Below, piece by piece: positions 44,901-55,723 of a DNA stretch of 64,000 nt (position 1 is the stretch's first letter; the number at the start of each line of letters is the position of its first letter). Under the pieces are notes generated by a model. It was not told the origin of the DNA. It searched no databases and was given only the letters and a program-made list of their open reading frames with translations. The DNA comes from Chrysophaeum taylorii (lineage: Eukaryota; Sar; Pelagophyceae; Pelagomonadales; Pelagomonadaceae). The stretch lies in assembly GCA_029834535.1 (NCBI GenBank), contig JAQMWT010000490.1, forward strand, positions 24,547-88,546, written 5' to 3'. Position numbers and translations under genes: made by a program.

Positions 44901-45797
44901 GCAAGGGAGGCAGAGCGGCAGTCGAAGCGCTGGGGGGGGGCTGGATCGCTTGTCGACTCGGATTTTAGCAATGGTTGCCTCGGCAAGAAGCGTCTCGAGG
45001 TTTGTCGATTTGCTTGGTTTGCGGATCGCATCATGGTGAGCATCTGCAACGGCATTGAAGAGGGAGGTGAGGTTCAGGTCTTCCTCTGCTAAGAGACGGC
45101 TGGAGATGGCTGAGAAGAATTCTGCAACCTGGTGGATGTCTCCAGGGCTGAGAATGCCATTGCGTATTGTAGCCCATTCGACGTGAAGGTTCACGTGGTG
45201 GTGCGATTCGTGGAATGCGAGGACAGCGCTGTACTTTGCCTGCAGCATATTGTGCGGGACTGCGTTGGCCAGTGCCTTAAACGCGAAGTACGGCGGGTGC
45301 TGTTGGAACAGTCGGAGCAGTTCCGGGTCCGAGTGGTGTCCAAACTTTGCGATTTCGTTGAGGGTCGCATAGCGGATGTGGTCTGGAGAGATCAGCAGCA
45401 AGGCATTAGAGTAGCTCGTGTTGGTGGGGTACGAGCCGGTGACCGAGTTGCACTTGGTGCTCTTTTGAAGCGTGTCTCCGATGTGGCCGACATAGTCCGC
45501 GTACGTGGGACGTGCTTTGGACATTACGAGTCCCTTGGGGACATCGAGAGCAATTCGCCCTTGTGAGTCGATCGCGGCAAAGCCAGGGTGCGAACGATTC
45601 ATATAGTGGACCCAAGTGGACGGGCGCGAACAGCTGTGAGCGGCGGCCAAGGAGGTGGTATAAGCGACGACCAGAAAGGCGGTGCCCTTGGGAACATCCA
45701 GGGAAAAGGAGTGCGTTGGGGAGAAGGCTGCGGGTTGATGGGGACAGTCCAAAGTCTTAGGGGGCCTGGAATGGAGGGTGAGGGAGGCGCGCGGGAA
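44901..45797 (-). pseudogene. Residual C-terminal part of the methyltransferase in A2
   Basis: Retains the target-recognition-like region (ASESQCAYHLDGAI at its start), SVTGSYPTN, motif IX IRYATLNEIAKFG and motif X KALANAVPHNML (about 45243-45278 on the plus strand). Motifs I-VIII, including the catalytic Cys, are absent: the protease sequence PHEPYLY joins straight to ASESQCAY. The frame changes near 45780 and again before integrase. Confidence 0.75.
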
Positions 45798-46260
45798 TTA
45801 GCCACAGGCGACGGCAGTAGCGGCGGTGCTGGTGATGGCTCCATCCAAATGGTAAGCACATTGGGACTCTGAGGCGTAAAGGTAGGGCTCGTGTGGCAGT
45901 GGCGGGTCTGTTGCTTGTACATGCAGAGCTTTGAGCTGAGATGTTGCAATAACTTGATGACCTTGCCGGAATTTGGGGACGACCATAAATACGAGATATA
46001 AAGCGTAACCGGTTTTGTCTTTTGTGTCCTTTGGAGAGAGACCTGCAGCCTGCAGATACAGCGGTTTAACACCGATGAAGTGGCTGGTGAGAGTGCCTCT
46101 TCCCATATGAATGGTGTGTTCGGGAATTCGGCGGATGGTCTCGGGAACAAAATTTTGAATTGTGCGCGTAAAGCAAAAAGATGCGCCACCGTGTATCAAT
46201 GAGGTTTCAGTGCCGGGGCCATTGCATCCGTGCAGTGAGCTAGTCTTCTTTTAGGTCTTG
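45798..46260 (-). pseudogene. Aspartic protease region of A2 (active-site Asp replaced)
   Basis: Reads LIHGGASFCFTRT, where A1 has LIDGGASFHFSFCFTRT: the catalytic Asp is His and four residues are missing. The following FVPETIRRIPEHTIHMG and VVPKFRQGHQVIATSQLKAL agree with A1 and A3. The frame then runs across the deletion joint into methyltransferase C-terminal sequence. Confidence 0.7.
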
Positions 46261-46396
46261 TCTGAGGTGTAAGCGGCACAAAGAAAATCTGCGACTCTTG
46301 TGGAAATAGTTGATGAGGTCGGGAAATTCGTCATCTGGAGGTTTGGTGCCTGATGAAGTAAGGTGTGGTTGGCGGCACAGGCGTCGTCGGCAACCA

Positions 46397-48030
46397 TCAG
46401 CGAAAAAGCCGGCTCTTGTGGAGAGCACGCATGTAGTCACTGTGACGTTTGGCGTAGTCTTCGGCGGAGTCTTCTTCATCATTGTTTTCGGGAATGGCGT
46501 CGTCGTAGAGGTCTAGCTGACAGTTGTCGTCATAGAAACCGAGATGTCCTTTGTCGTCTTGTTCATCGGTTTCTGCTTCGCCCTCATCAGGTTGACCGTC
46601 TTGGGGATCGGACGTTAACATCTGGAGGAATTCGGCGGCGTCATTTTCGGCTTCGGAAAGAAGTATCTCGTCGGAAATGGTGGTGATGAGGTTGATTAGC
46701 TTGTTCATATGCTCGGAGCTGGACGTATGTTGGCGACCGGCTTGGCTAAGATTCCGGATGGTTTGGAGCTTGCAACGGACTTCACGAAGGGGGACCTTGA
46801 AGCGTTGGTCTGGAGTGGATGGTTTGGGTGGATGAGGTTGTATGGGGAAGGTGACCTTGCGAAGATGCGGGTGCTCTCGTTTGTCAGGGGTGACAGGAGG
46901 AGCGCGGGGACGGTGCTTGTTCTTCGGCGGGGTGACAGGGGTGGCCTTGGGCTTAGGACTGTCATTGACGTCGTAGTAAGACGGGGAGCGAGGATTATGA
47001 GGCTTTTTGCCTGGAGGGGGCTTTTTGACGTGCCGCGAAATTTGCTTCTTGCGGTAGGCGTGTAGTTGGTAAATGAGGTCATTGTCCTCCTCTTGATCAA
47101 TATTGGCCTCCGTGAGAAAAACGGCGACGGGGTCGGTGTCTTCAATGGGGTCCGGTGGGGTGTCGTCTTCAGACGGAGAGGTGTCATCATCGTCTTCGGT
47201 GAGGTGGAGACCATGACGGCGGGAGCGAAAGCGGGTGTTGTCTTTATCCTTTGTTGGCAGACGACCAAAGTCCGCAACGAAGCGCAAAGGCTTGAAGTTA
47301 AGAGTGGGGTGAGGCTCGAGGTGAGCCCAAAAGTTGCGCTCGAACGTTGAGATGACGGTGATGCGAGCGATGAGCTTAGGAAGGTGGTGGATGGCGTCCT
47401 TGTCTTCGTCGAGTAACAGCGAATCGTTGGGAGTGCGCAGACAGTTAGCAAGACGTGCAAAGCCGTTTATGTGTGTTGGGGCGCGGGAGTCAAGCAAGCT
47501 TGGGGGGTACTTGAATCGGAGAATTTGGTGAATTTCTTCGAGGATCTTGTCGTCAGGAAGTTGGAGAGAAGTGTCCGTGGTGATCTGGCGGAGTTGCTGC
47601 TGGACATGACGCATGTAGTCGGTGTAGTGACCTGGCTCATGTATTTCAGGGTTGAACGGCGTGTCCAGAAAGGCATTGTAAACATGCGCATGGTGGACGT
47701 GGTTCTGGCCCGTGTGCTTATCGAGTGCGAGGCGAACTTGAAGCACAAATTCGAGTCGTATCGGGTAGGAGGATCCGAGTGCATCGATTTCGTCGTATGC
47801 TGGGTGCTTGACGGAGTCGCTACCGGCATGCAAGAAACGGCGAAAGAGGGGGTGTACGGTCTCGCGGAGATATACGATGAAGTCGGCTTCTTTTCCTTGG
47901 AGATGTGGTTGAGTGATTGGATACAATTTGCCTTTCGTTATATCGTTTGGGTTTTTGTATTGATCTTTGAGTTCTTGGAGTTTTGTACGAGCTTCTTGTT
48001 GTCTTAAGCGAGCTTCTTGTTCTCTTATCT
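46397..48030 (-). pseudogene. Gag-like protein of A2
   Basis: Open for about 540 codons from the fusion joint at 48030 to 46397, the longest intact gag in the window. It starts within the coiled-coil N-terminus (IREQEARLRQQEARTKLQEL). It has lost about 120 residues between there and the LQELKDQ region that A1 has, including the PETGI segment. It continues through LALDKHTGQNHVHH, LLDSRAPTHINGFARL, a Lys/Pro-rich stretch (KKPPPGKKPHNPRSPS) and an acidic tail (EEDSAEDYAKRH). The basic Pro-rich stretch could bind nucleic acid (inference). Confidence 0.65.
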
Positions 48031-49879
48031 CCTGTTTATGGTCGTCCCCAAATTCCGGCAAGGTCTTCGAGTTATTGCAACATCTCAGCTCAAAGCTCTG
48101 CATGTACAAGCAACAGATCCGCCACTGCCCCACGAGCCCTACCTTTACGAGCTTCCAAATTCCTCAACCTCAGACCCCCACAATTATGCAACATTTATAG
48201 GAAAGACCGCCGTCGTACTTGCCACTCGCAAGCCAAACGGCCTGTTGTCCCTGCCATCCCACCCAAAGCAAACATTCGCCACTGTGGTTAGCTTCCACAC
48301 AAGAAAACGAATGTCACTCAAAGACGAGATTGCACACATCACACAGCATGTCGCAAAGACACGCTCACAATCGCACACGCTTGACTTCGCGAAGTTACAA
48401 AATCATTCACTGTATCTCAATGAACTGCTCAACATCCAATCTCCTGTCGTCTACTACGGCTTCAATGGCTCAGCAGACCTCTCTGCGCAGTCGCAACCCC
48501 CTCTGCTTAAAACCGCCATTATTGCAGGTGGACTCCACCAGAAAGGTTTCGACACTTTTCGCAAGCGATTCGACAAACGCCTAACTGTCGTAGTCACCTG
48601 CGACAAATCAACGATATCCTGCGCACCCGTGCGCAACACCTCTGTCCGCATGCCAAGCAAAATGCGGACCTCAGAAAACTCAATGCCGCACTCCAAACCG
48701 GCAAAATCCGACTCCCTACATTCGACCTGGCAGTTTTTACATTGCCCTGCCAACATCTGAGTGTAATGAAAGACTACGACGGTTATGACACTCCGGTCAC
48801 CGCCGACCTTTTTGTCAAAGAACAACACCGCTTCGTTCGTTGCACGCTCCCGACCTATACCATTGTCGAGAACGTCCCTCCCAATCCCCGCACTCACCAT
48901 GAGTATGCTCAACTCGCCAAAGGTTATCAGCGCTTAGGCTACTTCCGCCACTCCGGCGTCTACAATGCCTCTGCTTTTGGTGATGTCATCAGCAAGCCAC
49001 GCTATCTCGCTGTGTATGCCCGGCACCCGCTCACCGGCTACAACCTCGAGAAAACCGCCTCTACTTGGTTAACCTCGCCTCCGAGCATGGTTGCTCTCCT
49101 GGATCCCAGTCACACCATCCCTGACGATCTCTGGATCGCCAAACCCGCCCTTCGTGGTACACTGCCCCGTTCCATATTGGACTACTACCAGCACAAGGCC
49201 ACCTACTCCAACAAGCCCACCAACGACTCGAAACTCTCGATTTCCGAGAATGCCCGCCTCGGCCAAATGCTCGCACGTCTCACCAAGCCCTTCACGGATC
49301 TCGGTCTATATGCCGACGGCACCCCCTACGCCACGATGGCGTCCATTTCCAACCTACTGGTTTTCACGCTCCTGCGCAACCATTTGTCGCAACACCCCTC
49401 TCTCGCCGCTTGGAACACCATCCGCTGTTTTCATGCCTCAGAGTCCCATGTGCTTACCATTTGGATGGAGCCATCACCAGCACCGCCGCTACTGCCGTCG
49501 CCTGTGGCTACTTCCCGCACGCCTCCTCACCCTCCATTCCAGCCCCCCTAAGACTTTGGACTGTTCCCATCAACCCGCAGTCTTCTCACCAACGCACTCA
49601 TTTTCCCTGGATGTTCCCAAGGGCACCGCCTTTCTGGTCGTCGCTTACACCACCTCCTTGGCCGCCGCTCACAGCTGTTCGCGCCCGTCCACTTGGGTCC
49701 ACTATATGAATCGTTCGCGTCCTGGCTTTGCCGCGATCGACTCACAAGGGCGAATTGCTCTCGATGACCCCAAGGGACTCGTAATGTCCAAAGCACTTCC
49801 CACTTACGCGGACTATGTCGGCCACATCGGAGACACGCTTCAAAAGAGCACCAAGTGCTACTCGGTCACTGGCTCGTAG
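48031..49879 (+). mobile_element. Copia-type retrotransposon fragment A3 (protease to methyltransferase)
   Basis: A plus-strand fragment wedged between the minus-strand copies A2 and A4. It begins inside the protease (FMVVPKFRQGLRVIATSQL) and ends at VTGS, just before methyltransferase motif IX. The right joint with A4 shares the 8-bp microhomology GGCTCGTA. Confidence 0.8.
48516..49879 (+). pseudogene. C5-cytosine methyltransferase of A3 (catalytic part, motif IX/X missing)
   Basis: Motif I region AIIAGGLHQKGFDTF; motif II VVVTCD; then a frameshift of 2 bases near 48605. Next are ADLRKL, motif IV LPCQHLSVM with PCQ at 48745-48753, TPVTADLF, motif VI IVENVPPNP (ENV at 48868-48876), and GYFRHSGVYNASAFGD then SKPRYLAVYAR for motif VIII, uninterrupted. 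From about 48742 the frame is open into the recognition region until one base is lost near 49446 (after the ESQ codons of the homologue). Truncated at 49879. This copy shows the A1 SINE site empty and is the clearest view of motifs I-VIII. Confidence 0.8.
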
Positions 49880-50899
49880 ACGTTGTCCAGGAAGTGCTTG
49901 CCGAACTTGCGGTAGACACCTTTGTAGTAGACGTAACTAACCAACTAACTTCTGACCTCTCCCGAGCATGCGAGCCAGGCCGGACAGGCAGGAGCCGATC
50001 CGGAATCACAGAGGAAAATCACACAGTTGGGGCAGAGGCGAGGGACGAGGACTCGTTGATGACGGACCGCCACTGCGCGCGGTCTTGTGCGAAGTCGTGC
50101 AAAAGCGTCGCAGGCCGCAGACGTGTTGGTCCACAAACAATCGACCTGTCCGTCGCGTTCTGCCCAACCGAGCGAACCCCATCCCAGCGTGGACTTTCCG
50201 GGTGCTAACCGGCCAGCCCGGGAGGCGAGCAGGCACCGTCGTACTCCGGGACGGCCGGGGCCGCCGCAGGGAGCAAGCGTGTTAGGCGCCGTCCTCCATC
50301 GCAACCAACGGTTAGCGATCGCAGGGTTAGACGTAACGGCCTTGGGAATCTTGCGTGTTTCCGGCGGTAGAGTGGTTGTCGGGGTCCTTGTCGTATTCGT
50401 CGATACAGTGGCTTAGGAGAGCGTCAGCGAGATCGTTACATCCGCGCAGGACGGATTCCCACGTGTAGAAGCCCCGTAGGAAGTACTAAGTTATACCTGT
50501 TTCAGGCATCAGATGTTCGACGAACAATTGCATGACGCGAAATGAAAGCATCTGGGGTGTGACTTGAGCGTTGTCCATCGACTTGAAGACGGCGCTAGGG
50601 GGGTCACTAAAGGTGTTGATCTTAGACTTGGGATCTTGCTGAGCCGGAGTGGGAGGCGGAGCCGCACCAGCGACGGCAGGTGGTGGTGCTTGCGTTGCTT
50701 GCACTTGGGTGGACAAAGCGCGTATTTGAGTCATCAAGCGAGTTTCTTGGTCTTGCATCTCTTGTTTATGCCGAGCTTCGTACGCTTGAGCTTGTTGTTG
50801 CATGTCTCTTTGGTACTTGGCTTCTATACGAGCTTCTTGTTCTCTTAAACGAGCTTCGTGTTCTCTTATCTGCTTCTGGAGTTCTAGGTTCGTCGGCAT
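49880..50899 (-). pseudogene. Gag-like protein of A4 (5' part, SINE-interrupted)
   Basis: The ATG at 50897-50899 opens MPTNLELQKQIREHEARL, a coiled-coil region, then PPTPAQQDPKSKINTFSD and LFVEHLMPETGIT, ending at a TAG (50486-50488). Beyond it YFLRGFYTWESV continues in frame, is broken by the SINE at 49938-50327, and resumes until the fusion with A3 at about 49880. Confidence 0.65.
49938..50327 (-). mobile_element. SINE-like element, subfamily 2, in A4 gag
   Basis: Flanked by TAGACGTAAC at 49928-49937 and 50328-50337. In A1 the gag phrase at this site (GGCCGTTACGTCTACTAC) is uninterrupted. Nearly full-length at 390 bp, with head CCCTGCGATCGCTAACC and a degenerate TTGGTTAGT tail. Confidence 0.9.
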
Positions 50900-50984
50900 T
50901 TTGCTTGGGTCCAGGAACGTCAGTGAGCTTGACTTGGCTGGAAATCCTGGGGCTCTGCTGATACCGGGACTGGTGCCCAATACC

Positions 50985-51180
50985 TAGAGAACAGTAATCA
51001 CAACTGTGTTACCCTTCAGCAGAGCGTGAGAACAGTGGTAGTCTGTCCTCGAATCTGTCTCTCAATCGAGGACAGCCGGTGTGAATAACACAGCGTTTTC
51101 ATAAATCAAAAGGTGGTAAGGTTAAGTGAACTAACTCAAGAATAGGGGGTACTAACCCTATTTCAGATTCTCTATCTCTA
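50985..51180 (-). repeat. 5' LTR of A4 (family A)
   Basis: On the minus strand it runs from TAGAGATAGAGAATC to ATTACTGTTCTCTA, 196 bp. It is followed by the same TTGGGCACCAGTCCCGG leader as A1. Its outer edge abuts a second LTR with no spacer. Confidence 0.8.
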
Positions 51181-51355
51181 ACTGTGCTACCCTTCAGCAG
51201 AGTCGAGGGCAGTGGCAGTCTGTTCTCGTTTCTGTCTCTACAACGAGAACAGCCGGCGTGAATAACACAGCGTTTTTTTTAATCAAAAGGTGGTAAAGTT
51301 AAGGGCTAACCCTAGAATAGGGGGCACTAACCCTAATTCGGATTTTCTATCTCTA
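51181..51355 (-). repeat. Second family-A LTR in tandem, missing its last ~17 bp
   Basis: Begins (minus strand) TAGAGATAGAAAATCCG at 51355 and stops at GGGTAGCACAGT, lacking the terminal ATTACTGTTCTCTA. Upstream of it (51356-51400) is the family-A 3' internal end (CACCGAGTTCAATCTGTG). The order 3' end, LTR, LTR, 5' leader is that of a two-LTR joint. Confidence 0.75.
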
Positions 51356-51405
51356 CGCCCTCACAGATTGAACTCGGTGAGCGAAATCTGGATCGAACTA
51401 TGCAT

Positions 51406-51627
51406 TAGAGACAGAAAATTAGCTGTCACCTTGGCGGAGTCCTAGTTGCAGTGGTATAAGTGCTTGTCCTCTGTGCGCCCTGTCTCCTTCGACGCAGGGG
51501 CAGCACTTGACAGTGTCAGGTGACGGGCTTCTTGAGCGTGTACGTAAGGTGTTTTAGCGAGAGAGGGAATGGGGGGGGGTGTGGTGGTGGGGGGGGGTCA
51601 TGGCGAACATGAAATTTTCTACCTCTA
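51406..51627. repeat. Solo LTR of a third type with 5-bp target duplication
   Basis: Begins TAGAGACAGAAAATTAGC and ends AAATTTTCTACCTCTA, flanked by TGCAT at 51401-51405 and 51628-51632. The body differs from LTR types A and B, including CGCCCTGTCTCC and a G-run near 51570-51598. Orientation is uncertain because both ends fit the TAGAGA/TCTCTA pattern. Confidence 0.7.
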
Positions 51628-51631
51628 TGCA

Positions 51632-51826
51632 TAGAGAACAGTAATCACAACTGTGTTACGCTTCAGCAGAGCGTGAGAACAGTGGTAGTCTGTCCTCGAA
51701 TCTGTCTCTTAATCGAGGACAACCGGTGTGAATAACACAGCGTTTTCTCAAAACAAAGGTGGCAAAGTTAAGTAAACTAACCCTAGAACAGGGGGTGCTA
51801 ACCCTAGATCGGATTTTCTATCTCTA
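51632..51826 (-). repeat. 3' LTR of A5 (family A)
   Basis: 195 bp, TAGAGATAGAAAATCCG to ATTACTGTTCTCTA on the minus strand. It is preceded by GTTCAATCTGTGAGGGCG, a short purine-rich stretch at the polypurine-tract position. It differs from the 5' LTR (56027-56219) at several positions, so the insertion is not recent. Confidence 0.8.
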
Positions 51827-51913
51827 CGCCCTCACAGATTGAACGCGGGGAGCGAAATCTGGATCAAACTAAGCGGGAAGCGTCTTACCATCGACAAGAA
51901 TGTAGAGAGTGTT

Positions 51914-52858
51914 CTAGACAGAGTCGTACGGTGGAAGAGTAGCTGAAAGAGCAACTTGATGTGATGGTGGGGAGGATGAAGTGGAGTGAACGCCGTAGGC
52001 GTTTTTGAGCTTGTGAAATAAGTTGCGTTGAAGGAGCTTCGAAAAATGATCAGCGACCTGGTAGAGAGTAGGACACCAGAGAGGTCTAATGATCGAGTTA
52101 GCTTGGTAGTCACGAATGCGAAATTCTCGTAAGTTGATATGACGAGAAGGAGCACAGACTTTAGGATGATTAGCGACATGTAATGCGCTAGCGTTATCAA
52201 TAAGCAGGGGAATAGCGTGAGCTTGATCACACGAAATCAGATGAGGGTGAGAGGAGAAAAGCTTGTAGAACCATTGACATTCATCGGCGGCTGCGCTGGC
52301 GGCGATGAGTTCAGCTTCCATGGTGCTTTTGGCAGTAAGAGTTTGGCGTTTGCTAGACCAAAATACGAGATTAGCCAAAGACGAAGATACATGCACCAGA
52401 ATTGGATCGCAAGCGAGGGTCAGAACGGTCAGCAAAACTTGCATCAGTAAAACAAATAATGGGTGAACGAAGGTGATGCAGTTCAGAATAGCGGCTGATC
52501 AGATGCTGAATAAAGGGCGTAATAGAGGGGCTGTCGGATGAATAGTCGAGTGAATCATTCGGAGTACCCTTTAAGTAGCGAAGTAAAACATAAAAGTGCA
52601 GAAGGTGGGTCTGATCAGGGTTGTGCATGCCCTTGCAGCACTTGTTGCACAAAGTGGTGATATCAGGCCGACATGTGACAGACAAGTAAATACTAGTGGC
52701 ACAGTAGTGAGGAAAATTTTGGCGTAATACGTCTAAGGTAGGAGCCACGTCTGAGAGAAGTTTACCCGAAGTTTTTTGAATGAGGATGTCCGAATAGGGG
52801 ACGTCCATACTACGTAGGTTGAGCTTATGCTCAGCAAGCATCTTGGTGATCTTCGCTG
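51914..52858 (-). pseudogene. RNase H domain of A5
   Basis: Reads LLRYLKGTPNDSLDYSSDSP, FTDASFADRSDPRLRSNSGA (Asp) and FWSSKRQTLTAKSTMEAEL (Glu). It then has LLIDNASALHVANHP (Asp), RHINLREFRIRDY and HFSKLLQRNLFHKL, the full copia RNase H pattern to its C-terminus. A one-base frameshift lies near 52400, and a 4-base deletion near 52862 separates it from RT. It is the only complete RNase H in the window. Confidence 0.75.
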
Positions 52859-54630
52859 CTACATAGTGAGATGACCAGCGGAGACATTGCAGTGGACATC
52901 GATACCAAGGGAGGATCTGAGGTTGTCATGCCACGTACCTTTGCCATATTCCTTCTCCAGAGCAGTGCGAAGAGATGTAATTTTGGCGTTGTTGGTACCA
53001 GTGATCAATAGGTCATCGACTGAAACGGATAGTAGAACCCATTTGTTGATAGATCGATCCCATTTGATATAGAGGCAAGTGCCGACTTGTGAGCGTTCGA
53101 ACTCATGTTGTCGAAGAAACGAGCCGAGTTTGATGTCCCACAACAAAGCTGACTGTTTGAGGCCATAGAGAGCCCTGACGAGTCGGAGAGCGAGCTTCGA
53201 CTCTGGGTGGTTCTTCTGTATCTGCTGGATAAGATTTTGCGAGACACGTATTCCTCGAGGTAAGTCAATCCATACCGGGCGATCGAGTGCCGATTGGATG
53301 AATGCCTGCGGAATGTCCGCGTGCGCGACCGGGAGTTTGTGCTTCACAGCGATGGCGAGCAATAACCGGTTGGTGGCGAGCATTGCGGTTGGTGAGGATG
53401 TGGCATAAAAGTCAATGCCTACACGTGCCAGGAAACCTCGGGCAACTAGACGAGCTTTATAGCGGTCTGGGGTGCCATCAGCAAAATACTTTATCTTCAG
53501 CACGAGTTTCGTCGAGATAGACGAACGGCTTGGCGGTAAGGTTCAAGCTTAAAGACACCGCTGGAGCACAAGCCTTCAATTTCTTTGCGAATCGAAGCGA
53601 TATGCTTTAACTTATCTTCTTCGCTGAGTCCTTTGAGTTCAACAATCTTCGCAGGCTCATAGACGATATCTTCAGCAGTCACGAGTTGTAACTCGACGTG
53701 ATCGATATGCTGCAAGTCATAGTCCATGGCTTATTGGAGAATATCTTGATTCGGATCACTTTGACTTAGGAAGAGGTGTCCGAGTTCGCCAGAATCATGC
53801 ATGAAGGCATGCCTGTGACGAGAAGCTAGGTGGTCGTGCTGATGCGCGGAGATGTCCCACAAAAGAGAGGAACCCATACAACAGAATTCTTGGTTCCATT
53901 GACGCGCATAGTACTCTGCCGGTGACAGTTCGTCATGGCACACATAGTTCTCGAGAACAGAATTGTCGTTGTCCAGGTGGTCAACCAATACAGATGAGTG
54001 GTACGGCTTCCTTGGGAAGTCGACGCACAAGAGTTCTGCGTCGGTTTCTCTCTGCGAGTCCAGTGCGGTGCCGCCCATGATACCATAGTCTTGTGTGGTA
54101 CTTACTAGGAGACATCCTTTCGGGACATCATTAGGCGGCTTAGCATCTCTTCGAATGTTGAGAGCAGAGGCGATGCTGGCGGCGTGGCCCTGGTGCAGAG
54201 CGCTGACACTGATGAGGAACATCAATGTGCTGGACATGTTGGCTGTGGCGTGAGCCGTGGATTGCTCCTGCTGGTATTTCCAGTTGCGACCATACTCTGA
54301 GGCGATAATGCGTCTGGCGAAGAGTTTCCCATCGTCAACACGTTTCACGATGTAGAGTTGATCCTTAGGGATACGGAATCCACGTTCTTCATTGAGATCT
54401 GCTTTGAGCTTATCGCTCTGGTTGCGATGCACGAGAACTGGAGTAAAACCTGAATCGTCGAGAACAACCTCTAGGCGATCGTTTCGTTTGGGCATCGGAA
54501 TGCTACCATCCGGCGGAGGTGGCCGGTTGATGAACGAAAAATCCTGTTCAGGTGTCGCGTCGCTGACGGGACTTGAATCAGCAGCGGGAGTTGGATCCAG
54601 TTCTTTGTCTTTAAGTTCTTGGAGCTTGGG
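52859..54630 (-). pseudogene. Reverse transcriptase of A5
   Basis: The IN-RT linker and RT extend from about 54600. A TAA near 53730 replaces a Glu codon, and one base is lost near 53541 (EPLPP region). RT is then open from 53503: YKARLVARGFLARVGIDF, AHADIPQAFIQSALDRPVW, VRALYGLKQSALLW, IKWDRSINKWVLL and SVDDLLITGTN. The three catalytic Asp residues are present, and the Trp lost in A2 is kept here. Confidence 0.8.
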
Positions 54631-54861
54631 CTCGTAGACGTTCTCCAGGAAGTGTTTGCCGAACTTGGGTAGGCACCCTTGTGGTAGACGTAGCGGCCTT
54701 GGAAATCTTGTGTGTTCCCTGATGTAGCGTGGTGGTCGGGGTCCTTGTCGTATTCGTCGATGCAGTGGCTTAGGAGAGCGTCAGCGAGATCATTAGATCT
54801 GCGCAGGACGGAGTCCCACGCGTAGAAGCCCTGTAGAAAGTATTGAGTTATGCCTGTTTCA

Positions 54862-55224
54862 CTTCCCTTACCCTGATCGCCGACCGCATGGTTGCGATGG
54901 AGGACGGTGCCTCATGAATCCTGAGCCTTGCGAGGGCATCCGCCCTCCCGGCGTAGGTTGGCACCTATTCGCCTCTCGGGCGGGCCGGTTGGCAGCCGGA
55001 ACGTTCGCAGTGGGACGGGGTATGGCCGGGGGGCGCAGACGGAAGGTTATCGACGAGTTGGTTGTCAGTCACATCGCGGTCTCCTCGTCGCATGGCGACA
55101 AGCATGATGATCACTCTCCGCCGACCCACCTTTCGGCGCCCCTCGTCTACAGGCCCGTGATTCCGGACTGGCTCCTGTCGGTCCGGCCTGGCTCCCATGC
55201 TCGGGAGAGGTCTGAAGTTAGTTA
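54862..55224 (+). mobile_element. SINE-like element, subfamily 1, full length, in A5 gag
   Basis: Flanked by GTTATGCCTGTTTCA (54847-54861) and GTTATGCCCGTTTCA (55225-55239), a 15-bp duplication with one difference. It has the complete head (CCTGATCGCCGACCGCATGG, then GATGGAGGACGGTGCC) and ends AGTTAGTTA. About 363 bp. Confidence 0.9.
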
Positions 55225-55334
55225 GTTATGCCCGTTTCAGGCATCAGATGTTCGACGAACAACTGCATGACGCGAAACCGAAAGCATTTGGGGTGTGACT
55301 TGCGCGTTGTCCATTGACTTGAGGACGGCGGTAG

Positions 55335-55723
55335 CAACTAACTAACTTCAGACCTCTCCCGAGCATGGGAGCCAGGCCGGGCCGGCAGGAGCCGGTACGG
55401 AATCACAGAGGAAAATCACGCAGTTGGGGCAGGGCGACGGACGAGGACAGACTTGTTGATGGTGGACCGCCACTGCGCGCGGTCTTGTTCGAGGTCGTGC
55501 AAAGCGTCGCAGGCCGCAAACGTGTTGGTCCACGAACAATCGACCGTCCGTCGCGTTCTGCCCAACCGAGCGAACCCCAGCCCAGCGCGGACTTTCCGGG
55601 TGCTAACCGGCCAGCCCGGGAGGCGAGCAGGCACCGTCTCACTCCGGGACGGCCGGGGCCGCCGCAGGGAGCAAGCGTGTTAGGCGCCGTCCTCCATCGC
55701 AACCAACGGTTAGCGATCGCAGG
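55335..55723 (-). mobile_element. SINE-like element, subfamily 2, in A5 gag
   Basis: Flanked by GAGGACGGCGGTAG (55321-55334) and GAGGACGGCGCTAG (55724-55737), 14 bp with one difference. Full-length head and TTAG tail. About 110 bp from the subfamily-1 SINE and in opposite orientation. Confidence 0.9.

Larger units (their letters stand above)
41690..48030 (-). mobile_element. Copia-type retrotransposon A2, truncated at both ends, methyltransferase core deleted
   Basis: Minus-strand order: gag (from 48030), protease, residual methyltransferase C-terminal part, integrase, reverse transcriptase. The left end is cut inside RT and fused to family-B sequence. The right end is cut inside the gag N-terminus and fused head-to-head to A3. 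A1 and A2 lie in opposite orientation and form a large inverted repeat across 30-48 kb. Confidence 0.8.
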
